A program made the position numbers and the translations under genes. From positions 39,519,076 to 39,583,075 of the forward strand of contig NC_087069.1 in the NCBI RefSeq assembly GCF_963678635.1: DNA of 64,000 nt, given 5' to 3'. How positions within the stretch are numbered: position 1 is the stretch's first letter; each line of letters starts with the position of its first letter. Below, piece by piece: positions 53,236-64,000 of this stretch. This DNA comes from Symsagittifera roscoffensis (taxonomy: Eukaryota; Xenacoelomorpha; Acoela; Convolutidae). The notes beneath the pieces were generated by a model. That model was not told the DNA's origin and ran no database searches. It saw only the letters and a program-made list of their open reading frames with translations.

Positions 53236-53325
53236 TTCGTTGTTTTAGCTGAACTTTTCGAAGAAGTTTACGACGACGGTTGGATTAATTTCAAGAAAAC
53301 CGTTTTGTATAAAATGAAATTGTGA
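53236..53325 (+). CDS. Candidate host exon 5: acidic C-terminus
   Basis: After AATACAG the frame reads FVVLAELFEEVYDDGWINF, then KKTVLYKMKL and TGA. The separation from exon 4 is only 17 nt (GTAAATTTTAAATACAG), which has perfect GT-AG ends but is shorter than nearly all known introns. It may be a real ultra-short intron, a frameshift, or a sequence error. No polyadenylation signal is obvious just downstream. Confidence 0.35.
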   Translation, partial: FVVLAELFEEVYDDGWINFKKTVLYKMKL

Positions 53326-54895
53326 TAATTAATTTATACTTATCGACAAACAATTCAAGTAGGTAACTCCAGGAAAAATTTGAAAATTTCAGCTTTTTTG
53401 CTAGTAAAAAAAAAGTTTCAAAAAACAAGCTATCGCAATTGAAAACGTTTTATATATTTAAACCATTTTTAAGTCGGTTCGACTTAATGCTCATTAAGTT
53501 TTAAAAAATTGATTTTTACTGTATGGTTGTTCCTGTGTATTGAGACCAAAAATATTTCAACAAGAGCCGATTAAGAGTCGATTAACGTAGTGAATACCCA
53601 TATATAGGTCGTTTTTTGAGGAAAAGTCTAAGAGTTTGTTTGCCCTCAAGTTTAATTATTCGCGGTTTTACTTTTGATATCTTAAGTTCAGGTAATTAAA
53701 TTTGTTAAAAGGAAAGCAAACTCCACTCTTGAATTTCAAACGTGTAAAGGTCACAAAAAACGTGATCAATATCTAATTTCGGTTTAATTTTCAGTTTTCC
53801 CAACGGCATAAAAACTTCTTCTTTTGATCATGTCTTCTCAGTTTTAATTTTATCGAAAAAGTTCTAAATTACCGTCGAAGCTCAGAGAGCTTTGAGGCGG
53901 CCTAATTTTTTTATTTATATGAAAATCAAGTCCTTTTCCGTTCCTTTCTGTTCCTTGGCTTTTTTTCCAACTATCTGTTGGCTTTGTGTAACTACTATTA
54001 ATAGCACTTATTCCGGTCTCCATGCACCGGAAAAAACATAATGCAGTGTGTAATTTTTCATATAATCGCTTGTTTCCCGGGTTGACCTCCATAAACCGAA
54101 AATGCTTATCTTGCATATATCGGAACGTTTCAACTTCGGGTTGGTTTTATATCAGTAAAACACGTAACCGCCAGCGAACCGTAGGGGGACATTTTCAAAA
54201 AGGGATCCGCCTACGATCCTAGTTTAAGTTTGGCCAAAAAAGACTACCCGTTTGAAGGGTCAATATTAGCGGCCTATTTTTGAAAATCGATTTTACTCCT
54301 TTGCATATAATTGAGGCCCCATTGTTCCCGATGATGTACTCAATACACCTGAAAATACTAGACACCTGTGTCTAGAAAAACTTGGATCCTCAGATTTTTG
54401 TCCTAAAACCGAAATAAAACAATGCAAATTGAATGACCCATATTGGACCAAAAATAAAACAAATCAAAACAGTAAAAAGGCTGAGCAATGAATTTTTATT
54501 AGATAGTCATTCCTCTGATTACTATCTTTTTCCTTAAATTACCAAATAATTTTTTTCGTTCAATTGATCTATCAATTTTACATACAATATTGCTGGTATT
54601 GGAGAAGAGTTTTTCTAGAACAATGTTGGCAGTTTTGGCAGCGTAGCTTAAGTGTTGCTAGTAGTAAATTGTTTCCTCTACTTGTGAATGCTTAACTGAT
54701 TGAACAACTAGACAGAAAAACCTTTCTCAAAATGCAGCGGTCATTTCTATTTGAGACAGTTAAGATTAATTGAAACAGGTCAACAAAGAAATGATTATTT
54801 ACAAGTGACCTAAATTCGGAGAGGTGAAATTTTTAATCATGACAAAATTGTAAAGAACTCGATCTATCACAAACTTTAGCAAATTTTCAAACAAA
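53326..54895. other. Non-coding, with R2 copy 3
   Basis: Apart from the R2 copy at about 53735-54000 (TGTAAAGGTCACAAAAAACG, TTTTCCCAACGGCATAAAAA, TTCCAACTATCTGTTGG) I see no feature. Short open frames at 53850-54222 overlap the repeat on both strands and are not genes. Confidence 0.45.
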
Positions 54896-55447
54896 ACTGC
54901 TCGTATCGAGGCGAAGCCCTGAATGTTCCGACTGCCTTTTAAGGTTTATGGAGCAGTAATAACATTAAAATTAAATTAAATAAAACAAAATGAAAAAAAA
55001 TTCTAAAATTTGAAATTTATGAAAATCATAACCCACAGGCCATACAAAGTACAAAAGAATAATTTCCGCTCCTTGTAAAAAATCAATTATGGCAATTAAG
55101 CTTCTTTCAACCAAATTGGCACGATTTCTAAGACGGACTAAATCTGCGCTTACCCTTTAAATATATATCGCTTACGCTTTAAATATATACGCTTTTAATA
55201 TATCGCGCGTTAATTGTCCCAAATTGGCCCTCATGGCAATCTTTAAACTCCCGTAACTTTACGAAAAATGTTCACAGGTAAAATACCGCTTCAAATTTGA
55301 GCTTAGGAGAACAATAACTTTCGAATGATGTAAAAAAATTCCGTCAAAAATGGCTAGTTAAAAAGTCGAAATTCGTCTGAAGAAAAAAAAACCCCACCCC
55401 GAGCACAAATACTCCGTTACTTTCCTATCGAAAGTCGGAACAAAAAC
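54896..55447 (+). repeat. Dispersed repeat R1, copy 2 of 2
   Basis: 552 bp, partner of 49754-50293. Differs by many substitutions and by a local expansion of TTTAAATATAT units at about 55150-55195 just before TCGCGCG. The first hairpin is degraded here (ATCGAGGCGAAGCCCT). Confidence 0.85.
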
Positions 55448-56582
55448 TTAATTTGACTGAAAGTGAAAAACTAATCAGCATTGTAGGCAGACATGAAATT
55501 CATTAGGAAAAGCGTTTCTTGAGTTTTAATGCGTCATTTATCTTCATTAGTCAGGCTTGTTTGATACAAGGCTCTTCGTTAAAAAATTTGGAGACGATCG
55601 ATTCACTAGTATATCTTAATTGATTAACTAATTAATCATTTTTTGATGAAGCTTGACTACTGACTGTGCTTCTTTTTACAGAATTTTGTCTCACGTTCTG
55701 TTGCTCGATTCGACTTGACTATATGAATATTTTGACTACATGAAACCAAATAAAACACTGTCATGTCACCAATTTTCCACCCGCCTCTCTGTATTAGATT
55801 GTATCGCGTTGACTCAAAGCAATCAAAAATTTGATGATTCTTAAGAGCTTGACTTGATGTTTGTTTACATTCCCGAACAGTTATACGACAGCAAGCATAT
55901 TTCATAGTTTTTTTAATGAATTTTTCAGAGATGCCGTCACAGAGCAGAATTGCATCTCATAAATTGGGCTAAGCAATTTGAACAGTTGTAATTGACCGCT
56001 TTTCTCAACCCAATGTTGTGGTCATCTGATAGATGATTGTTCAACCTAATATTTTGATTTATATGTTTTTTGAGAACAGCTGCTAGTAAACTACATCGTA
56101 CCCGCTTCGTACAAACAAACTGTTTGATCTTGCAAATTAATTGTGAAAGTCTGACGCCGCTACATTGGAAAGTCTGACGACGATTGTGATTGTACTTCAT
56201 TGAACAGTTTTTCAATTTGATCGAAGAAGGGACTTAAAAGAGTCGAAGAAATGAGATGGAAAAAGAGATATGCAGGGTGGATGAAGGAAGAGTTCACAGA
56301 AAACAATTAAGAAAATACTCTTCCAAAGAGCTGAAATGAAAGAAATATTAAAGTAAGGAAGCGGAACAATCACTTAAAGGAGCAGAAATTGATTCAATGT
56401 CTAAAATTCGAAATGAATTTGTTTCAAACAATCAATTTCAATGAATCTATTACTTACTCTTCATATCAACCTTACTTTTCAACCAATCCCTTTGATTGGA
56501 TGATTACTTGAAAAAAAATGAATTATAACAAGAAGAATTCAGTCGGGGAACAACTGTGGAAACTCGCGATTCAAAACATTGA
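55448..56582. other. Non-coding, nothing supported
   Basis: Two minus-strand frames (55657-55905 and 55937-56215) have no recognised motif and lie in AT-rich sequence. They are not called. 56220-56370 is purine-rich. Confidence 0.4.
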
Positions 56583-56816
56583 GGTCGGAAGAAGGTGAAA
56601 AAAAAAGAGTTAGAGGACGACAATGAGAAGAAATGGCAGCAGCGGGAGGAGTTGGAGCGAGCAGATAGAGGCGTCGATAAGTTCCTGGACAGCCCGACTT
56701 ATGTCACATCCAAAGAAACTAACTCAGAGAGTGGTCTGAACCTCGCCGTTAAACGGGCAAAACCTAAGTGGGAAGGCCCAAAAACAATCGGATCTAAGAC
56801 AGTAGTATGCATATAG
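56583..56816 (+). CDS. Charged open frame, possible exon
   Basis: About 77 codons without an ATG, markedly more GC-rich than its surroundings and reading like protein: KKELEDDNEKKWQQREELE, ADRGVDKFLDSPTYVTSKE and AVKRAKPKWEGPKTIGSK. The first third should be a charged helix. No clear splice sites and no family recognised. It could be an exon, an old gene fragment, or chance. Confidence 0.25.
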   Translation, partial: GRKKVKKKELEDDNEKKWQQREELERADRGVDKFLDSPTYVTSKETNSESGLNLAVKRAKPKWEGPKTIGSKTVVCI

Positions 56817-57089
56817 TGCACCAGAATGGGGTTTGTCATACGTTGATGACCATTAGGTATAGATCATAACGGCCACCATGTTTTATATGACAACCAATAA
56901 TCCTCATGTTTTACACGACAACCAATAGTCCTTATGTATTAAGTGGTGGTCTGCAAGGGTCCCTATGTAGAATTTTATCCGAAAAAAATTTTTTTCACAC
57001 AAAAAATTTTCCAGAAAACTTTTTTTCGAAAATTTTTTTTAAACTTTTTTTTTCATTTTTTCTTAATTTTCTCTAAATCTTTTTTAGTT

Positions 57090-57870
57090 TAAGTCTTTTT
57101 TTCGTTTCTGCTTTTTTAATAGACGTTCATCACTTATACCTATGTATAACTAAGGATCTCTGTGCATAACTAATCATCTTTATGTACAATTAATGGTCCC
57201 TATATATTATAATTAATTATCCTCATGTATAACTATAGATATCTGTGCATAACTAATGATCCATATGTACAACTCTTAATCATTATGCATGACTAATTAC
57301 CTTTATGTATAATTAATTCTCCTTATATAACTGTAATGAGCCCTATGCTTAGCTAATTACCCCTGTAATAAATTAACTCGCCTTATGTAACGGTAATGAT
57401 TCATGTCTATCGCTGCTGATTCTTCTATATAACTAATAATCCATATGTATAACTTATGATCCCTAGGTAAAACTAGTGAATTCGATTCATAACCAATGAT
57501 ACATTTACATAACAAATTAGATATGTGGTAGCTAATGATCTCTGAAAACAACTTATGTTATCTATGTATAATTAATGATCCCTATGTATAACTTAGAATC
57601 CCTATGCTCACCTAATTACACCTATGAAATAACTTATTCTACCAATGTAGCACTAAAGATTCATATGTATCGCTAATAATTCAATTATATAACTTATAGT
57701 CCCTACGTGTAATTTTTAATCCCTGTTATAAATTAATGATCTAAATGTATTACTAATGGTTCCTATACATAACTTATAGTCCCTACGTATAACTATTTTT
57801 CCCTATAAATAACTAATAATCCCTATGTAAAACTAATGATACCTCTTATAATTAATGACATCTAAATATA
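57090..57870. repeat. Degenerate minisatellite, unit about 20 bp
   Basis: Around 35 imperfect units of AATGATCCCTATGTATAACT. Spacing varies by a few bases and no two neighbouring units are identical, so the array is old. Just before it (about 56870-56940), a 31-bp CATGTTTTA(T/C)A(T/C)GACAACC unit occurs twice. Confidence 0.8.
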
Positions 57871-57929
57871 GCGATTGATCCCAAGTTTACAAAACTATTA
57901 AATTGCTTAGGCTAAAATCAAATTCGATC

Positions 57930-58440
57930 GAATGCACTGGATGAATGATTGATCCGAGCGATGAACGAACGGAGTCATGGATGGATTCATGGATAATTGG
58001 CCTAATGATTAGTTTAATCGACGGAGCACTGGATAGACAGATGGACGATAGATGGCTAGCTCGATTGCTGGTTGGATTGCTTGATGCGCGAATGGGCAGA
58101 GGGTTGGATAGAAATATGGACGACTCGCTGTAAATTAAGATGGCCCGATAATGAACTGATCGAAGGATGGATAGCTGGATATATTGCTTTTGATGTATTT
58201 AACGATGAGTGTCTAGATAAAGGAATCGTTTGATTGATTGATGCCCGGATGGACGGGTTATGAATGGCTTGATTGACGGATGAATGGTTGGACCGATGGC
58301 TGACTATACGGATGGATGTTTGAAAGACATGATGGATGTTTGGATAGATGACTGTATCGATGAATATTTTAATTGATAAATCGTCTGATGGATGGATGGC
58401 TATATGGATGCATGGATTGGTGCATAGTTTAATGTTTTGT
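57930..58440. repeat. Degenerate GATG/GATT tandem array
   Basis: About 500 bp of imperfect GATG, GATT and GGAT tetranucleotides (GATGGATGGATGGCTATATGG type). A decayed tetranucleotide microsatellite. The 62-codon frame at 57945-58133 is a product of the repeat. Confidence 0.8.
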
Positions 58441-58926
58441 CACCCCTATAAATGATGCTTTATCCTAGTAGAGCAAGATATAAAAATCTGGCTGCTCTAG
58501 TTTGCACACATCAAGATGAAATACAAGAGAATTGCAGGAGTCACCCTAATGTATCTAAGTAAACTTTTTGAGTGATCCAAACTGTTTAGAAAAGCAACGT
58601 GTTCGATCATCTAGGTAGTACATTACATTTGATTTGCTCGCATAGAAGAGGACATTTCGAAGAACAGAAAAGTGGCTCCCTTTTATAATTTTTGGCTACC
58701 ATTTCCAGACAATTAAAATGAAACTATCATTTTTTAAAGACTTTTGCATCAGATTGCCACTTTTGAAAGATAAAACGATTAAATAGAACCTGTTTTAGGC
58801 TAAACTACGTCTAATTTCCCGCCATTGTGTGAAGCAAACCAGTTGATGGAATCGAGCATGTGTTCCACTACTTTCTTAAGTTGTCCTTTTTTAGATCACC
58901 GTAATCGACACGAATCATCTCAGTGT

Positions 58927-59394
58927 TCAAATACAACATGGATTTTTTTCAAAATTTGGCGCAAAATGAATAGCAATGATGTTTCTTAAACTTTGGTTGG
59001 TCCCTGTTGACAGTTGTCGGGCAAAAGGTCGATCGTTCCTTGCTTTTCTTTTCCGCATGAAAAAATCCCAGAAGTCAAACTCATCCTCATCAAAGTTAGA
59101 TTGAATACTTTTTCGAGTTTTCAATGAAGGTGGTCTGAGCTCCTTTTTCAAATGATCGGTTGCTTGTGATGGTTGTTCAGTTGCAGAACGGGAAATTTTG
59201 CTAGCACTAGTTTCACTAGCGGAAGAAACTTGAAGTACGTCGAGTAAAATTTTACAGTTTTGTTTTAAATAGTCTTTATCTGCAGTTCGACTGTCATCAG
59301 CAAATGAAGCCAGTGTTCTGAAAAATTCATAACATTCAACGCTCAAGCTTGAATTGGTGCCTGAAAGTCGGGAACCTTGTTTTCGTGTTGTCAT
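58927..59394 (-). CDS. 155-aa protein, unknown family
   Basis: ATG at 59394 in an AAAACATGACA context; single open exon to a stop at 58927. Composition is protein-like: TTRKQGSRLSGTNSSLSVE, ECYEFFRTLASFADDS, an acidic aromatic patch FDEDEFDFWDFFMRKRKARN, then a basic C-terminal third. Base composition is less AT-rich than the flanks. No signal peptide or membrane segment. It could be a complete small gene or a first or last exon of a larger minus-strand gene. No homolog can be named from memory of families. The opposite strand and other frames are closed. Confidence 0.5.
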   Translation of the reverse strand: MTTRKQGSRLSGTNSSLSVECYEFFRTLASFADDSRTADKDYLKQNCKILLDVLQVSSASETSASKISRSATEQPSQATDHLKKELRPPSLKTRKSIQSNFDEDEFDFWDFFMRKRKARNDRPFARQLSTGTNQSLRNIIAIHFAPNFEKNPCCI

Positions 59395-62300
59395 GTTTTC
59401 TTATTTGAGCTTAGACCTGCATAACAATGATCAAACTCTAGATAAAATTTGTTCCAGTGGAGTTATGCTTTATGTCTCTAAGGTTGGTTCTCTCTTAAAC
59501 TTTAGATGATATTCATCTGTTTTTGAAAAACAACGATTTTTCCATGTGAAATTTAAATCCACTCAGAAACTCTAGAAGCTGAAAAAAGCAAAAATGAAAA
59601 CATAATTGTTTTCTCTTTTTTTAATTACTACTCAACCCTGTGCAGGATTTATTGACGATAACTTGTGGTTATTCATGTCCTTTAAAGGGATATATTTTGG
59701 AACCTCTTCAACTCCTACTACCTTGTTATAACTGCTTGGTGTGAAAGACAATGGTTTCTGCAGAAAGTGACGAAGGCAAAGCATATGAAAAAGCCACCAC
59801 CAAGTGCATGAGGAAATTTAATCATGTGCAGACTTTATTCATACCGTTTAGAAATCCAATTCATGATAATTTCTAATTGCACTCTGATTGCTATCCTTTA
59901 GCAGCAGTATATTGTTAGTGTGAGAATTTTTCACATCATTTAAAATAGTTGCGGTAAGTAGGTGAGCTCAGTAAAAAAGCGCAGGATTGGTTCTAATTTG
60001 CAAAGACATATAAAACGAATCAGGTTTTTTTGAAGCTGGAAGAAATCATCTGGTGTCAAAACATCAAAGTGTATACAGGATAGAAGAAGAATTTTTTTGG
60101 TCTGAGGGTATATTTGTTTTTCTAAATTTTCAGTTAGAAGTTTTTCGATGTTTTCTCTGTTTTAAAATAAACGTGCAATTATATTTTCATTCTTTTGATC
60201 TGATGTTTCTAATTTTTACCAGTTAATTGAAAGTATTTCTTGTAACTAAGAAATGTAAATTTTCATTGGTAAACAAAAACTAATGCAACTAATTTCATCT
60301 TCGAGGAGAATAAAACAATAGCAATTTTTCAGTGAAACTTTCCTTTTCCTATGTTTAAACTTTTCAAAATTTTTTATGTAGTTTAATAGATCATCTCAAA
60401 CTGTTTGATACTCCAAATGGTTACTTCATGTTACATGTAGAAATTTGAATTTCACAGGATCGAAACTGAAAATTTCCAATAACTGATAGTCTTTAATGAC
60501 TGTTATTACAATTAAAAATATGTATTGTAAGTCAGAAACAAATTTTATTACAACACCTTATGTTAGATAGATTAAAAAGCGCAAAAAAAATCAATGAAAC
60601 TTTCAATTACTTTTGTTCATTTTTTTTGGAAGCCCGGCTAAAATTATAAGAAAAATGCCTAAGCTGTCCAATGCTAAATCTAATCACTCCATGTTTCACG
60701 AAAAATCTTTTGAAAAATCTCAGCAATCATTTAAGCTACAATGATTGATTATAATTTGGTGTGAAACAAAAATTTTTTGTATGGATAAAAACAACAGTAT
60801 GATTTGATTCGAAAAGAAAAAGAAAACGGACATCACCAAGTCTCAAAAAAAATTGGCTATGTTCATGAGAAATTTGCTTTTGATTTACAATTGTGGTGCT
60901 TTGAGTCCCATCTAATGCACGGTCCCAAAAAATGAGGCCCATAAATTAAGTCTTTTTCTATTTGGTTTGTGCTTTTGGAAAAGAACTAAAATTGATACGG
61001 AAAAACAAAAATTACCCAACTAATTGATCAGTTTGATTGCATATCTCTCTGTGTTATATTTTGCCCTCGGATTTGGCGAAAAAGTGACGAGTATGAATTT
61101 TTTCTGAGTATCCCTATCAAAGTAATTTGCTTGAATGTTTGCTATGACGTACGTCCATTTAATTGCATGTATATCTGTTTATGCGTATGTTCATATGTAT
61201 GTTTTATGAATGTAAAAAAGCATGCATGTATCACGTGTATGGTGTATGTATGTCTGTACAGCTGTTTGTGAGTTTGATTTTGGAGAAAGGTCTGTATAAA
61301 TTATGTAAATTTTGAAGACGATTTTGTAGAAATTGTTTTTGCACTGTATGAACGATACAAAATTATTACTCTGAAAAGTGTACAAACTATGAAAAGTTTT
61401 TGGGTTGACGAGGTATGTATGGTCGAGTGTACGTATATGCTTGGGTAGTTATGGATTCATGTTTTTTCAGAATTTTTTTTATACTTGTTTTTTGTCAAGC
61501 GCTTACCAATGACGTATATCCGTTTGAATTTAATCAGAAGTATGGCTATTTATCTAAAACAATTTAGTTTTTTCAAGAAGAATCTAGTTTACTCACAAGA
61601 AACTATTAACGTACATCACATACCAGATACATAAGATATAAATGTGACTTTTTTCACGTATTTGATCATAACTAAATGGAAGTTTTTTGTAGTGTTTTTT
61701 TTTGTATGTGTGATCTCAAGTAAATTTTGATAAAAGTGTATTCTTGTACATGCTCAGCGGAAACGTTTTGAGACGCTTAAAACAGCTAGAAGTATAACTA
61801 TAACCCAAGTTCATCTTATTGTTTATCTTTTTGTTTGAAAAAGTTTAGAATTTCGCACAAGATTTTTTGCACTACAGCTCTACTTTCGCCTACATGTGGC
61901 GTTTTTGTGTATTTGAGTGTTGTACGTTTATTTCGTTTGTTTTTACGCTATATTTTTGTTTTCCTTGTTTATTTGTAATCATCTTGGTCTGTTTGTTTTT
62001 GTGTACTTATTAATATTTAGTATTATTTATGCATTTACAAAAACATTCAAACGTATAATTACTAGTTGAAAAGAACTAATTAAACCCCATATTGTTTTTG
62101 CTAAGACGTCTGAAAATTTTTTTCTACAGATGCAGTTTAGGTACAACAAGTTGAACAGATTTTACGAATGAAATTGCGTGTCTTTATGCATGTAATTATA
62201 ATACTGTTTGTGAAAACGAGAACGTTTCGCTTTCGAAACTCAAAAGTCTCGGAAACATTTGCATACAAGCTCTTTTCATTAACTTTATTTTTTCTCGCTT

Positions 62301-64000
62301 TTTGCAGGTTTTTTCAAAATTACAAAATTTTTTGCTTACAATTGAAGAGACAAAATCTTTGCCTGTGTTTCAAATTTTCAAAGAAAATTTTCTCGCATGA
62401 TTTAGATAAATGAAGAGTGTTTACTGCACTGTACCTAAATACGGAATTTTTTCCCATCAATTTAAAAAACATATTGTTTTTAATTCAATCCATCTTAAGA
62501 AATGAAATTTTTCCTTAAGAAATGATGTCATGGCTTGTTAAAAAAAAATTTTTAACACCACATTTTGTTCAGTTTTATCTTTTTGTTATACTGTTACATA
62601 TAGCGAATTTATGTTTTTTTACTATAAAGTTAGCGACATTTTTAATAATTTTAGGTTACTCTACGAAATATAAGCTGTTTTAAAAAGGCTTCAAGCGCTT
62701 GTACTTTCTGAAGAACATGTTCCCCAATAATTTAAGAAATACAGGATCTTTGAGCCGTTTGATTAGGTTTAATTAAGCTGAATTTTTTTCCCAAGAAATT
62801 TTAAGATATTTGAGAGGTTTCCTTTTTCTGGATTTCAAGTTATCTTGAAATTTTTCTACGAAATTTTTCTCGAATGAAACTGTTAGAAGAAAAAATTGTT
62901 ATGAGATAAATCCATAAGTAGATTTTTCTTAATTTTGACTGTTGAGACTGATTTCTTGGTCAATTTCTTTTATCTGAAATCAAAGTTAGCGGTCTTAACA
63001 GTCAGAGATGTGCAAATTTTATTAAGATATAAAATCTTGAGATAACTTGAAATGCAGAGAAGAGGAATGAACAAAGATAATAGTCTTGACAAACGAAACT
63101 TTGAAGAAATTATTAAATGACTTACAACAGTTTTTTTTTCTACAGTTTCCTTCAAAAAGAAGTGAAGTGAGTTCTAATGAAAAGGTAACAAAAATTGAAA
63201 ACTGTATAAAGTGAATTAACGATTAAATTGCTTGATTTTCAAATTGTTACTGTTGCCGTCACGTTTCTCATTAAAGTGCCTTATCTGTTTTCATAATTTT
63301 TAAAAATAGAGAAAATGATAAAAGTTTGTTCGAAAATCTACTCAGTAAGTCAGCATGTAAAAAAGTGAGAGCAAATTGATTTAAAATGGGAGAAAAGAGT
63401 ACGTTAAGAAGTTGGTAGCCATTATATAAGCATGAACAAAGCTAAATCATCATATACGTTGCACTATACGCACATTGGGGAGTTTAATTGAAAAGTCAAT
63501 GAAAGCAACAAAACATGGCCGAAAACTTTTAGTTTTTGATCTGAAACACTTATCACCGATCTGTCATATATTCTGAAAACTACAAGCTAAACGTTGGCTC
63601 TTTGATTGCTTACAACTAATTCACAAGATAGATTGTTTTTTTTACTTCCGATGAAGTTACACGCATTCCAGCGTACAATCTTGAAGAAAATCAACAAAAA
63701 TGGTCAAGTTTCAAATTATTTGTACAAAAAAAATCACATTTGAAAAAAAATGCTTTTTTTCGATAAAAGAGGAAATGGTGTGTTTTAATGAATTCAATTT
63801 CCAGTTTTTGAAGTTTTAGATCCTTCTCTTTATACGTCTTTAGTTTATTTAGCGATTTACTAATCAAATCGCTCAACAAATAATCTAGTTGAGGAATTTT
63901 GAGAGGTTAAACATTTTTAAACTCATTCCACTTTCAATCTTCCATACTTCCCATCTACAAGCTAGTTAAGAAAAAAATTTGATAAACTGAGGTAGTCTTT
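59395..64000. other. Non-coding flank, nothing supported
   Basis: AT-rich sequence. 61130-61480 is enriched in GTATGT/TATGTA steps, a weak simple repeat. Short frames (for example 62168-62413 +, 63691-63879 -) have no motif and no splice context. No transposon or RNA gene was recognised. Confidence 0.45.

Noticed and set aside
57945-58133. 62-codon frame with D/W/M-rich sequence
   Set aside because: A direct product of the GATG tandem repeat.

Overview
The window is AT-rich eukaryotic DNA, most likely from an invertebrate animal. It has GT-AG introns with T-rich acceptors, BEL/Pao and Ty3/Gypsy retroelements, minisatellites, and no bacterial-style operons or ribosome-binding sites. I cannot name the species. 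Almost all of it is a nest of transposable elements inside what looks like one intron of a host gene on the + strand. Candidate exons lie at 1756-1902 and then at 51657-53325, and their splice phases fit across a gap of about 49.8 kb for the first three exons.

Layout. 1-1755: non-coding DNA with a diverged solo LTR (1092-1467). 1756-1902: candidate host exon with a membrane helix. 2930-3620: array of TTTGAGCGG / CCGCTCAAA units in both orientations. 3768-6260: decayed BEL/Pao pol on the minus strand (integrase, RNase H, RT). 6458-6849: almost perfect 392-bp palindrome. 9704-28012: Gypsy copy 1 on the + strand, 18.3 kb, 411-bp LTRs, CATG target duplication. 28017-30220: BEL/Pao gag remnant, minus strand, probably from the same old BEL element as the pol remnant. 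30311-49149: Gypsy copy 2 on the minus strand, 18.8 kb, CACT target duplication. 49154-56600: intron and 3' part of the host gene with dispersed repeats. 57090-58440: two degenerate tandem arrays. 58927-59394: a plausible 155-aa minus-strand gene. The rest, to 64000, shows nothing I can support.

The main subject is the Gypsy element, present twice tail to tail with 2.3 kb between the 3' ends. It is far larger than ordinary Gypsy elements. Its order is LTR, primer binding site, 77-aa leader ORF, long leader, 155-aa basic ORF (overlapping gag by 26 nt), fused gag-pol (CA, CCHC zinc knuckle, N/R/S/Y-rich tract, protease, RT, RNase H, integrase with D-x59-D-x35-E and a GPY-type tail), two tiny double-helix membrane ORFs joined by ATGA, an about 384-codon ORF with no AUG (ORF P), an env-like glycoprotein gene with signal peptide, membrane segments and PTAP in its tail, a 602-aa ORF of unknown function (ORF8) joined to env by ATGA, a 1.6-1.9 kb 3' region, and the LTR. 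In both copies gag-pol and env are broken, while the leader ORF, the basic ORF, both membrane ORFs, ORF P and ORF8 are all still open.

Copy 1 is younger: its LTRs differ at two positions that I can see. The LTRs of copy 2 differ at about ten. Copy 2 also carries a 301-bp extra copy of part of ORF8 in its 3' region and has lost the catalytic glutamate of integrase by deletion. All family assignments come from motifs read by eye; no searches were run.
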